Shown one piece after another: positions 1-6,563 of a stretch of DNA of 6,711 bases. Position numbers and translations under genes: made by a program. Positions within the stretch are counted from its first letter, which is position 1; each line of letters opens with the position of its first letter. The notes under the pieces were generated by a model. It was not told the DNA's origin. It ran no database searches and was given only the letters and a program-made list of their open reading frames with translations. Source of the DNA: Planctomycetaceae bacterium (GTDB lineage Bacteria; Planctomycetota; Planctomycetia; Pirellulales; UBA1268); NCBI GenBank assembly GCA_947453875.1, contig CANGIH010000134.1, positions 1 to 6,711 on the forward strand, written 5' to 3'.

Positions 1-513
1 CCGCGAGAAGATCGCGAAACCGAGCCGTGCCCGCATTCCGCTGCTGTACGTGCCGACGGTTTCGTCAAGGCGGTCGGCGAGGTCGGCGAAGTCGGCGATC
101 GCCGCCACTTCGTCGTCGATCTCCGCCGCCGATATCCCATGGTAGACAAGTTGCAGGGTGATGTTTTCCCGGGCCGTCTCCTGCGCGTTCATCATGCCAA
201 ACGGATCGATCTTGCAGACACTCCGGACGTACCTGGTGATCGTTCCGGTGGTGGGCAGCAGGGTGCCAACGGCGAGGTTCAGCAGCGTGCTCTTTCCCGC
301 GCCGTTGTGGCCGATGACGCCAAGTACCTCGCCGGCCCTGACTTGGAGGTCGATGTCGCAAAGCGACCAAAACTCGCCGCTCCGCAGGCCGTCGGCAGGG
401 GGCAGGCCGCAGAGTTCCCGGGCGATGTCGATGGCGGCGAACCGCCCGCGAAGTTCGGGCCGGCGGCAGAACCGCTTGGAGACGCCGGAAAACTCGAGCA
501 GCACGCCGGACAT
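1..513 (-). CDS. ABC transporter ATP-binding protein, polysaccharide-export type (3' end outside window)
   Basis: This is the nucleotide-binding subunit of a polysaccharide or O-antigen ABC exporter (Wzt/KpsT/TagH class), expected to hydrolyse ATP on the cytoplasmic side of the inner membrane. The first 171 codons are visible and run off the left edge. The Walker A motif GHNGAGKST is at residues 68-76 and the ABC signature YSSGMRARLGFA at 156-167; its YSSGM-RL-FA form is typical of this exporter class. Walker B, the H-loop and any C-terminal carbohydrate-binding domain lie outside. The N-terminal 60 residues, with an EFWSLCDIDL stretch before Walker A, also fit the family. The start is an ATG four bases after the permease stop, with a GGGGTGA-like ribosome binding site, so the two genes are probably co-translated. 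Odd: the segment between Walker A and the signature reads CKIDPFGMMNAQETARENI (100-118), where family members usually have an LGAGF-P-LTGREN form. Exporter-class identity is firm; the substrate is unknown. Confidence 0.93.
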   Translation of the reverse strand, partial: MSGVLLEFSGVSKRFCRRPELRGRFAAIDIARELCGLPPADGLRSGEFWSLCDIDLQVRAGEVLGVIGHNGAGKSTLLNLAVGTLLPTTGTITRYVRSVCKIDPFGMMNAQETARENITLQLVYHGISAAEIDDEVAAIADFADLADRLDETVGTYSSGMRARLGFAIFSR

Positions 514-517
514 GGCT

Positions 518-1375
518 TCACCCCGCCAGCCTTTCCACGATGTGCGGCAACGCCACCCGGCAGAAGCACCAGCCTGCGACGAAGAGCAAGAAGGCGACCA
601 TCGGCCCCACTGCCGCCGCGGCCAACGATCCGGGCCCGCCATAGGCCGCCGCACGAATGCCGTCGAACAGCCACGCCAGCGGGTTGGCTGCGTGGATTCG
701 TCCGAGGAGGGAGTCTGGCGGAGGAATCAGGAACACCGGCGCTACCGTAAACAGGACGATCGGCAGGCCCGATGCGAGGGCGTTGAGGTCTGGCTGCAAT
801 GCGCTCGGCGCCGCGAGCAGAAGCCCGATCCCCAGGCCTGCGAGCGACACTCCCACGAGGCCCCAGATCGCCAACGGAAGGGCGGAAGAGGGAGCCACAC
901 GGAAGGCCGCGAAGAGGCCTGCCATGACGACGATGCGGATCGCGTCGTGGAAGAGCACTTCGAACACCGTCGCCAACAGCGGGCCTTCGACTGCCGTCAC
1001 CTGGCGGCGAAGAATGCCCTGGTAGGCGACGAACAGCCGTCGGCCGGCATTGAAGGCCTCGACGAAAGCCTGCGAGATGAGTATCCCGAAGCCGCCATAG
1101 AACGCCGAGTTCACCCCCCCGGAGTCGTCGTTGAAGAGGTGGGTCCGCCGCGCATAGGCGAAAATCAAGGCCGTGATCGTGGCGGGCGCGAAGGCGAGCA
1201 GGAGGCCGACCGATGAATGCCGAAACTGGATGTTGAGCACCCGCCGAAAAAGCTGCCAAGCGAACCGCGGCGCTCGGGCGGTGTCGTGCCACCAGTCAGC
1301 CAGAAAGCGGGTTGGTCGCGTCAGGCGACTCCGCGCGGCGGTGATCGTGACCGGCGGGTCTGCGGGTGTCGTCAC
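518..1375 (-). CDS. ABC-2 type permease of a polysaccharide exporter
   Basis: This is the membrane subunit of the exporter, 285 residues, close to the 260-290 usual for Wzm/KpsM/TagG permeases. A soluble, Arg-rich N-terminus of about 55 residues, with WQLFRRVLNIQFRHS just before the membrane, precedes about six hydrophobic segments near residues 57-75, 92-108, 132-157, 164-189, 199-218 and 250-273. The NPLAWLFDGIRAAAYGG element (231-247) matches the conserved NP-plus-Arg segment before the last membrane span in ABC-2 exporters. The start is GTG at 1375-1373 (protein MTTPADPP); no ATG lies in a better position and the ribosome binding site is weak (CCGGAAC). The stop lies four bases before the ATPase start, which supports one transporter unit. 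It would move a lipid-linked glycan from the cytoplasmic to the periplasmic face. The exported polymer could be O-antigen, capsule or another glycan; the sequence does not decide. Confidence 0.9.
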   Translation of the reverse strand: MTTPADPPVTITAARSRLTRPTRFLADWWHDTARAPRFAWQLFRRVLNIQFRHSSVGLLLAFAPATITALIFAYARRTHLFNDDSGGVNSAFYGGFGILISQAFVEAFNAGRRLFVAYQGILRRQVTAVEGPLLATVFEVLFHDAIRIVVMAGLFAAFRVAPSSALPLAIWGLVGVSLAGLGIGLLLAAPSALQPDLNALASGLPIVLFTVAPVFLIPPPDSLLGRIHAANPLAWLFDGIRAAAYGGPGSLAAAAVGPMVAFLLFVAGWCFCRVALPHIVERLAG

Positions 1376-1421
1376 GGCTGTTCCGGGTTCGCGGGGGTGA
1401 GGATAGGACGTGCCGTCGCGG

Positions 1422-1466
1422 CCCCGGGCCGGCCGGGGAAGCAGCCCGCGGGGTGGTGCCCCGGCC
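1422..1466 (-). repeat. GC-rich overlapping inverted repeats between methyltransferase and permease
   Basis: Within the 96-base gap there are two competing hairpins. CCCCGG (1422-1427) pairs with CCGGGG (1433-1438) around a 5-base loop. GGCCGGGG (1431-1438) pairs with CCCCGGCC (1459-1466) around a 20-base loop. They share the arm 1433-1438, so only one can form at a time in the minus-strand transcript. No run of T follows on the minus strand, so this is not a standard intrinsic terminator. It could attenuate or stabilise the mRNA between the two genes, or be chance in GC-rich DNA. Confidence 0.35.
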
Positions 1467-1471
1467 TTCCG

Positions 1472-2110
1472 TCAGATCGGGCTGGAGCCACTGCCGCTCG
1501 CCGCGGCATCCGCCCGCTTGCGGAACCAGAGCTGGTACCCCGAGTGGACGACCTCGACGCGGTCGCCGACGAGTTGCAGAAAGGCGTCGATCGCCGGCTT
1601 GGGCACGCTGCCATCCTCTGGCAACTCGAAGAGGTAGTCGTCACACCCCACGAGGCCGCCGGGGCGGCAGATCAGGTAGGCATTGACGACGTCGAAGAGG
1701 ACGTTGGCGGCGGCGTGGCTGCCGTCGACGTAGACAAAATCGAAATGGTTGTCCGGCACGTGCTTGCGGACATCATGCGAGTTGATCCAGTGGATTTTCG
1801 CCTTCGACGAGAGGCCCGACGCGGCGAGGTTGGCTTCGAGTTGCCGGCCGCAACCGAGCTTGTCGTTGTCGACGCATGTCAGCCGAGACTCCGGATGGGT
1901 GAGGACATTCCGGAGCATCCAGATCGCCGAGGCCCCCTCGAAGGAACCGATCTCCAGAAACCGGGCGGGGCGATCGCGGAACTCACCGAGCAACTTGAGA
2001 AACAGCCGTTCCCGGCCCGGCTCCCAAGTCTTCCATCGACGGGTCTGCGGAAACGAGAATCGAGGATCGTCGATGAGTTCCGGACTGGTTGGAGAGCGAT
2101 CGACGTTCAT
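1472..2110 (-). CDS. Class I SAM-dependent methyltransferase (Methyltransf_24-like)
   Basis: A 212-residue protein with the Rossmann-like methyltransferase fold. Motif I, FLEIGSFEG, is at residues 51-59 (glycine-rich SAM loop); an acidic residue ends strand 2 in CVDND (79-83, D81); DFVYVDGSH is at 124-132, followed by the RPGG turn and GCDDY (155-159). The VDGSH-then-DDY pattern is typical of the Methyltransf_24 group, often found in sugar and natural-product clusters. The length suits a stand-alone domain; no membrane span or signal peptide is seen. The ATG start at 2110 has a good ribosome binding site (AGAAGGA, 7 bases away). It reads towards the transporter genes, 96 bases upstream of the permease. 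In ABC-dependent O-antigen systems methylation can cap the chain before export, so a capping or decorating role is a reasonable inference; the acceptor is unknown and a non-sugar substrate is possible. Confidence 0.85.
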   Translation of the reverse strand: MNVDRSPTSPELIDDPRFSFPQTRRWKTWEPGRERLFLKLLGEFRDRPARFLEIGSFEGASAIWMLRNVLTHPESRLTCVDNDKLGCGRQLEANLAASGLSSKAKIHWINSHDVRKHVPDNHFDFVYVDGSHAAANVLFDVVNAYLICRPGGLVGCDDYLFELPEDGSVPKPAIDAFLQLVGDRVEVVHSGYQLWFRKRADAAASGSGSSPI

Positions 2111-2117
2111 GCACGCA

Positions 2118-2124
2118 TCCTTCT
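2118..2124 (-). promoter_or_regulatory. Ribosome binding site of the methyltransferase
   Basis: AGAAGGA on the minus strand, seven bases before the ATG at 2110-2108. It is a good Shine-Dalgarno match at normal spacing and supports that start. Confidence 0.7.
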
Positions 2125-2188
2125 TCTCGTGAAGGTTCGTTCCGCGAGGTGCTCGGCGTGGACAAACGGATTCGTTCGTCGGACTTGG

Positions 2189-2217
2189 AATCTACTTCGT
2201 CGGGTCGAGTGCCACAA
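2189..2217 (-). promoter_or_regulatory. Candidate sigma-70-like promoter for the methyltransferase/exporter genes
   Basis: On the minus strand TTGTGG (2217-2212), a 17-base spacer and TAGATT (2194-2189), about 80 bases upstream of the methyltransferase start. The spacing is ideal, but the boxes match the consensus at only 3 of 6 and 4 of 6 positions, so chance is quite possible. Confidence 0.25.
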
Positions 2218-2505
2218 GGAGCGGCCCGTCCGTCCGTCGGCGGGCATCGCGGAGCCTGCGGATCCCCAAGGCCAGCGGTCTATCGTGGAAGAGAAGGCCG
2301 ATTGGCGCGCTGGCATCCGACCGCCGGGGTTGGAACGAGAAGCCCAAACGCCTCCCCACGGCCGCCCAGCGGCCCCGATATCGATCGCAGCGGCGAATGC
2401 CACGGCTCCTGTCCCATGCCGCGGGAGGAGTCGGCTCCCAAGGGGGGCAGCGCAGCGATCCCTCCTGCAGCCGCAAGGGGCTTCGTTGACGTCCCGTCCG
2501 CATCC

Positions 2506-2541
2506 TGGACAGCCTGCCGCGGGGTCGTGGTACGGTATGAT
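2506..2541 (+). promoter_or_regulatory. Candidate promoter for the long glycosyltransferase
   Basis: TGGACA (2506-2511) resembles a -35 box. TACGGT (2531-2536) lies 19 bases further on and TATGAT (2536-2541) is a near-consensus -10 but 24 bases away. Neither pairing has ideal spacing. This is also the most AT-rich patch of the intergenic region, about 80-115 bases upstream of the GTG start, a sensible place for the promoter. Confidence 0.25.
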
Positions 2542-2611
2542 TCTCAAGCTCTCATTGGCGTTTCGGGGAATCGTGATCCCCGCTTGGCGGGCTTGTTCCC
2601 CTGTTTCCGTT

Positions 2612-2616
2612 GGGAG
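2612..2616 (+). promoter_or_regulatory. Ribosome binding site that fixes the GTG start of the long glycosyltransferase
   Basis: GGGAG, six bases before GTG at 2623-2625. Its spacing is right for this GTG, and recognisable glycosyltransferase sequence begins within ten codons of it. This is the main reason for rejecting the upstream in-frame ATGs at 2089 and 2416. Confidence 0.65.
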
Positions 2617-2622
2617 TTGAAC

Positions 2623-5600
2623 GTGTCGTCCCCTGTTGATCCACGTCAGGGGTTTCACCTGGTTTCGTTCGTCTGCGAGACCGATGCGGACCTTCTCCCG
2701 CACTTCGTGAAGTGGTACCGCCGCCTCGGGGTGGATCGCTTCCATCTCATCCTCCACGGCCCGTGGGGCGGAGACAGCCTGGCGATCCTCTCCTCCTTAC
2801 CTGGGGTCGAGTGCGCCCGGTGTGTCCACGAGCCGTTCTCGAAGCAGGTGAAGTGCGACGCGATCACGTCTGTGGCGCGTGCTTTCACCGGCCAATGGGT
2901 GGTGTTCGCTGACGCGGACGAGTTCCTGGAACTGCCAACCGGGAGTCTGTCCGAGATGGTTTTGGTGCTCGAGTCGGCGGGGGTCGAGGAGTTGTACGCG
3001 AGCCTCCTGCAACGCGTTGCGCTGGACGGCAGTCTTCCGGAGGTGGGGGAGGAAAGCGATCTCGAGACCCTTTTTCCGATGTTCCACGCGGGCCTGTGCG
3101 AGGACATGGGGCTCGCGACACCCGCATGGAAGAGCAAGTATCCGCTGGCGCGGGTGGGGGCGGATTTCACGTACCAGCGAGGGAACCACCTCCCCGGGAA
3201 CCTCCGCTCGGTAGCGCACGTTCCGGTGCGTGCGGTGCTGCACCACTTCAAGTGGCGGAGCCGGCTCCACGAGGCCTTCACGCGGGAACGGGGTGAGGGG
3301 ACGAACTTCAGCGAGATGGCGGTCTACCGCCGTTGGCTGGAGGGGCACGGGCGGTTGCCGATGGAAGGGGCGAAGCCTTGCACACGCGAGGTCCTGGAAG
3401 CGGAGGGCTGGCTGCGTCGTCCCGACGAGGACGAGTTGCGGACGCTGGCGGCATGTTCGCGCGAGCGAGCGGCTGGCACCTCGTCCGGGCTACGGGTGGG
3501 GTTCGTGACGTTCGAACTCGGTGGACCGGGAACGCCGAACGGGGGGATCGCGACGGCGATCTCGGCGTTGGCGAAACTGCAGGCCGCCCACGGGGTCGCG
3601 GTGGAGGTCTTCTACTGTCCGTTCCACATGCCGCGTGAGCTGCCTGCGCTGTGGTTCGAGTATTGGGCGACGTTCGGCGTGAGGCTCCACTACGTTCCGC
3701 GGCTCGCCGCGCAGGAGGATCGGACGCTGGAGACGCACGAGGTGGAGCAGGCCCTGGTGGAGGCCGTGCGTGGCGCGGGGCGATTCGACCTGCTGCACTT
3801 CCACGACACGCAGGGATTCGCGGCGCCGTTCACCATGCTCAAGGCGGCGGGGCTCGATTTCACGGAGACGACGCTGGCGATCACGACGCACGGCGGCACT
3901 CGTTGGCACAACGAACCGAATGGCACGCCGTGGGACGAGGCGGCATACGGTCAGGAACTCGTGGGCCAGCGTCTGTGCGACGCGGTGGTGTCTCCCAGCG
4001 CGTATCTGGTGGAGTGGAACCGCTCGCTCGACGCGTTGCCGGGCCGCGAGGTGGTGCTGCCGAACGTGTTGGAGCCGGAGAGCAAGTCGTTTACACGCGC
4101 GGCGGGGACGGCGGTGCAGCCGGTCTGCCTGGCGTTCTTCGGGCGGGTTGAGACCCGCAAGGGCTTCGACCTTTTTCTGGCGGCGATCCGGGAACTGGTG
4201 GCGACGACGGACCTCCGTCCGGACGTGCTCGTGCTGGGGCGTTTCGGCAACGGGTACTCTCAGGAGCGGTTCGACGAGGAGACGGCGGGGCTTCCCCTGC
4301 GAATCACGCACCACAAGTCGCTCAATCCGCAGCAGGCGTTGCGCCTGCTCAAGGACCGGCGGGCACTGGCGATCATGCCTTCACGTCAGGAGAACTCCCC
4401 CTACGTGGCGTACGAGGCGATGGAGAACCAGTTGCCATTCCTGGTGAGTTTCACCGGGGGGACCGCGGAACTGATCCGCCCCGAAGACTTGTCTCGCGCC
4501 GAACTGCCGCCCGAGCCTTCGGCGATGGCTGCGAAGATCGCGAGGGTGTTGCGCGAAGGCCAGCGCCCGGCAAGGCTGGCGATCGATCCGCTGGAGATCG
4601 AGCTGCGGAACCTGTCGACGTGGCGAGGCCTGGCGGAGGAGCGTGGCGGCGATCGAGCGAAGCCGTCGGGCCAGGGAACGCCGGTGGCGGTGGTCCGGGT
4701 GCCGCTCGGGGAGTGGCGTAAGGCCGTGGCACTCGATCCCGGCGAGATCGTGGCGCTGGTGCCGGAAGGATACGTCGTGGCGGACGAGCAGTTGCGCGGA
4801 ATGACGCGGCTGCTCTCCCGGGCGGACTTCGCCGATGTCGTGGAGCCTTTCTGCCGCGTGGTGGAGGAGGGCGCGGGGCGGGAGACCTCGTCGTTGTCGC
4901 TGAAGAGGAAGACGACGCCGTCGGAATTGGCGCTGCTCACCGGCCCGCTGCCGGTGGTGCTTCGGGCGGGCGTGCTGGCGGAGGTGGCGGAGTCCCTGGC
5001 CGCGGCACCAACGGAGCGGGTGTTCGGCACGCTGATGGAGGCTGTTCGGGGAGCCGGCAAGGTGGTGCTTCAGGCGCCGATCGACGTCGGAAAGCGACCA
5101 TTCACGCCGGGGCTCGAGGAGCGGTCGCTGTGCACGCGGCTCTGGCTGCCGATCGGCCGCCAAACGCGGGTCCAACCTCCGCCCCAAGTCGGGGCCGACG
5201 TCTGGCAGCTGTGCGGCATGCTCTCGTCGGAGCCCTACGTGGCCCTCTCGACGTTCTCGGGAGCCATGCCCTTCGGGGTGCTGTCGCTCTATCCCGAGGC
5301 CTTCCGCGGCCGCCCATCGCTCCATCTGGTGACCCTTGGGAGTTCGCTCCTCTGGGCCGTGCCGTCGATGCTTCCCGAGCGTCTGGCGGAGGCGGCTGTG
5401 CGGTGGCCTGAGGCTCACTTCCGCGTGCTCGCGTCGGACGGGGTGGAGCTTGGGGCGCTGCGTGCGGCGGGGATTCCGTCGATCCTTTGCAACCTCAACA
5501 TGTTCGTCAGCGAAAGTGACTTCCATCCCGCGGCCGCCGGGGGGCAAGATCCGACGTTCGACGCGATTTGCGTCGGAGCCCTGGAGCTGCGAGAGAACCA

Positions 5601-6258
5601 CTGGCTCGCCCGTCTCGTGCCCTCCCTCGGCCTGGTGCACAACCGCTACGACGGGATGGAGGACGTCGGGCCGACGGTTCGCCGCCTCCTCCCGCAGGCC
5701 ACCTTCCTCACTGACAGTCCTGTACGCCCCGAGGGATTCTTCTATCCCTCGACGAAGCAGCTGGCGGAATGGATCTGCCGATCGGCCACGGGGCTGGCGC
5801 TGTCGGAAACCGGGGGCACCTGTCCAGCGACGGTGCAGTTCCTCCTCTGCGGCACCCCGGTCGTCTCCATCCCGAACATCGGCGGAAGGAACCACTTCCT
5901 CACGGGCCCCCATGTCATCGAGGCGGCGCGGTCGCCGGAGGCCGTGGCTGCCGCCGTCGCCGATCTCAAGGCTGGGAATCCCTCCCGTGGGGAGGTCCAC
6001 GATGCGACGAAGCGGGTCCTCGAGGGGGCGCGGATTCGGTTCGTGGAAGAGGTGAATGCGGCGATGCTCGACGTCTTCGGCCCCGGCCATCGGGTCGAGG
6101 ACGTCGATGCGCTCGTCGGTCATGCGGCCCGCTACCGTCTGATGAGGGAGGTTCTCGCGGCGCCCTCCGAACCGACGCCGGCCACGAAGCCGTCCGAAGC
6201 GGCATCCCGGCGCGGAATCTGGTCGATGCTGCGGGGTATCCTGCCTCGGAACCGCTGA
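2623..6258 (+). CDS. Long multidomain glycosyltransferase (GT-A + GT4 + GT-A-like + GT-B-like)
   Basis: A 1211-residue cytosolic-looking protein with no signal peptide or clear membrane span. Region 1 (about 10-225) looks like a GT-A glycosyltransferase of the Glyco_tranf_2_4/GT92-like type: ET-ADLLPHFVKWYRRLGVDRF at the start, metal-binding DADEF at 97-101 and a late HHFKWRSR (207-214). Region 2 (about 290-660) is a GT4 GT-B enzyme: glycine-rich GGIATA (308-313), LLHFHDTQGF (390-399), TTHGG (421-425), FFGRVETRKGF (505-515) and the EX7E pair E590/E598 in SRQENSPYVAYEAM. Region 3 (about 685-850) has GT-A-like spacing (GEIVALVPEGYVVADEQL) but no DxD. Region 4 (about 855-1150) is GT-B-like, with SETGGTCPATVQFLLCGTPVV beginning at 1061 and GGRNHF at 1087. 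The C-terminal 40 residues are a Pro/Ala/Arg-rich tail. The start is GTG with GGGAG. It probably adds several sugars to the exported glycan; the linkages and donors are unknown. Regions 1 and 2 are confident; 3 and 4 are inferred. Confidence 0.88.
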   Translation: MSSPVDPRQGFHLVSFVCETDADLLPHFVKWYRRLGVDRFHLILHGPWGGDSLAILSSLPGVECARCVHEPFSKQVKCDAITSVARAFTGQWVVFADADEFLELPTGSLSEMVLVLESAGVEELYASLLQRVALDGSLPEVGEESDLETLFPMFHAGLCEDMGLATPAWKSKYPLARVGADFTYQRGNHLPGNLRSVAHVPVRAVLHHFKWRSRLHEAFTRERGEGTNFSEMAVYRRWLEGHGRLPMEGAKPCTREVLEAEGWLRRPDEDELRTLAACSRERAAGTSSGLRVGFVTFELGGPGTPNGGIATAISALAKLQAAHGVAVEVFYCPFHMPRELPALWFEYWATFGVRLHYVPRLAAQEDRTLETHEVEQALVEAVRGAGRFDLLHFHDTQGFAAPFTMLKAAGLDFTETTLAITTHGGTRWHNEPNGTPWDEAAYGQELVGQRLCDAVVSPSAYLVEWNRSLDALPGREVVLPNVLEPESKSFTRAAGTAVQPVCLAFFGRVETRKGFDLFLAAIRELVATTDLRPDVLVLGRFGNGYSQERFDEETAGLPLRITHHKSLNPQQALRLLKDRRALAIMPSRQENSPYVAYEAMENQLPFLVSFTGGTAELIRPEDLSRAELPPEPSAMAAKIARVLREGQRPARLAIDPLEIELRNLSTWRGLAEERGGDRAKPSGQGTPVAVVRVPLGEWRKAVALDPGEIVALVPEGYVVADEQLRGMTRLLSRADFADVVEPFCRVVEEGAGRETSSLSLKRKTTPSELALLTGPLPVVLRAGVLAEVAESLAAAPTERVFGTLMEAVRGAGKVVLQAPIDVGKRPFTPGLEERSLCTRLWLPIGRQTRVQPPPQVGADVWQLCGMLSSEPYVALSTFSGAMPFGVLSLYPEAFRGRPSLHLVTLGSSLLWAVPSMLPERLAEAAVRWPEAHFRVLASDGVELGALRAAGIPSILCNLNMFVSESDFHPAAAGGQDPTFDAICVGALELRENHWLARLVPSLGLVHNRYDGMEDVGPTVRRLLPQATFLTDSPVRPEGFFYPSTKQLAEWICRSATGLALSETGGTCPATVQFLLCGTPVVSIPNIGGRNHFLTGPHVIEAARSPEAVAAAVADLKAGNPSRGEVHDATKRVLEGARIRFVEEVNAAMLDVFGPGHRVEDVDALVGHAARYRLMREVLAAPSEPTPATKPSEAASRRGIWSMLRGILPRNR

Positions 6259-6438
6259 AGCACGCGGCCCCACAGCATGCGACGAGAGGGGCGACCGGTC
6301 GTCCACCAAGGGTGGTTCGCGTCGGGGTTGCATTCGACTCGGGGGCGCTGCAATCTTGTGACACCAGACACTCGCAGCCGCTCGACGTGTTCAACGTCGT
6401 CCGCCATCCCGTCGCCCCGCACGATCGATGACGTGTGA

Positions 6439-6460
6439 TCCGGTCGCCAAGTCCGGTCGC
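6439..6460 (+). repeat. Short direct repeat TCCGGTCGC x2
   Basis: TCCGGTCGC at 6439-6447 and again at 6452-6460, separated by CAAG (13-base period, a little over one helical turn). It could be a paired protein-binding site upstream of the GT2 gene, or chance. Confidence 0.3.
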
Positions 6461-6495
6461 TGCCGTCGGGAGATCCGGCGAAGGGGCCGCGATTG

Positions 6496-6512
6496 CACTC
6501 GGTCCACTCGGT
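6496..6512 (+). repeat. Short tandem repeat CACTCGGT x2
   Basis: CACTCGGT at 6496-6503 and 6505-6512 (9-base period), with a partial third copy CACTCGT at 6524-6530. It lies about 50-70 bases before the GT2 start. Function unknown. Confidence 0.3.
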
Positions 6513-6563
6513 GTCTTCGTCGGCACTCGTGGACGCCGGCCGCGGCATCGGTGCAGAAGTCAC

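Larger units (their letters stand above)
2111..2622. other. Divergent intergenic region, no gene recognised
   Basis: These 512 bases separate the methyltransferase (minus) from the long glycosyltransferase (plus). The glycosyltransferase frame stays open upstream through this whole region and into the antisense of the methyltransferase, but its translation is a Pro/Arg/Gly/Ser-rich string with no domain-like pattern, so I treat it as read-through of GC-rich DNA. Structure inside: a hairpin at 2406-2430 (CTCC, then TCCC after a two-base bulge, pairing with GGGAGGAG) and a small perfect hairpin CCCGC-TTG-GCGGG at 2579-2591 in the likely 5' leader of the glycosyltransferase. The divergent promoters should lie here. 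Confidence 0.6.
6259..6563 (+). other. Gap between the two glycosyltransferase genes, no gene recognised
   Basis: These 305 bases have no convincing coding frame on either strand. They contain a perfect 10-base palindrome CGACCGGTCG (6292-6301), a 6-base-pair hairpin CGACGT-GTTCA-ACGTCG (6383-6399) and two short direct repeats listed separately. No hairpin is followed by a T-run, so I cannot call a terminator. The gap is long for an operon, so the next gene may have its own promoter. Confidence 0.5.

Noticed and set aside
158..1216. 352-codon open frame on the plus strand opposite the ABC transporter genes
   Set aside because: The minus strand encodes unmistakable ABC ATPase and permease sequence here; the plus-strand product is low-complexity and Arg-rich.
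2579..2591. Perfect hairpin CCCGC-TTG-GCGGG as an intrinsic terminator
   Set aside because: Only five base pairs, no T-run after it, and it lies in the 5' leader of a gene rather than after one.
1217..2620. 467-codon open frame on the plus strand across the methyltransferase and the intergenic region
   Set aside because: Antisense to the methyltransferase, with no recognisable motif, and it runs to two bases before the real glycosyltransferase start by chance.
2538..2620. Possible 27-codon leader peptide ending just before the glycosyltransferase GTG
   Set aside because: No ribosome binding site precedes its ATG, the sequence is not distinctive, and the ATG overlaps the candidate -10 box.
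4381..6333. 650-codon open frame on the minus strand opposite the long glycosyltransferase
   Set aside because: It is antisense to a gene with clear domain motifs; its translation is rich in Arg, His, Pro and Gly with no domain pattern, as expected for the shadow of a GC-rich gene.
6132..6563. 143-codon minus-strand frame covering the gap and the end of the glycosyltransferase
   Set aside because: About a third of it is antisense to the glycosyltransferase C-terminus; the translation shows no recognisable domain and it has no supporting context.
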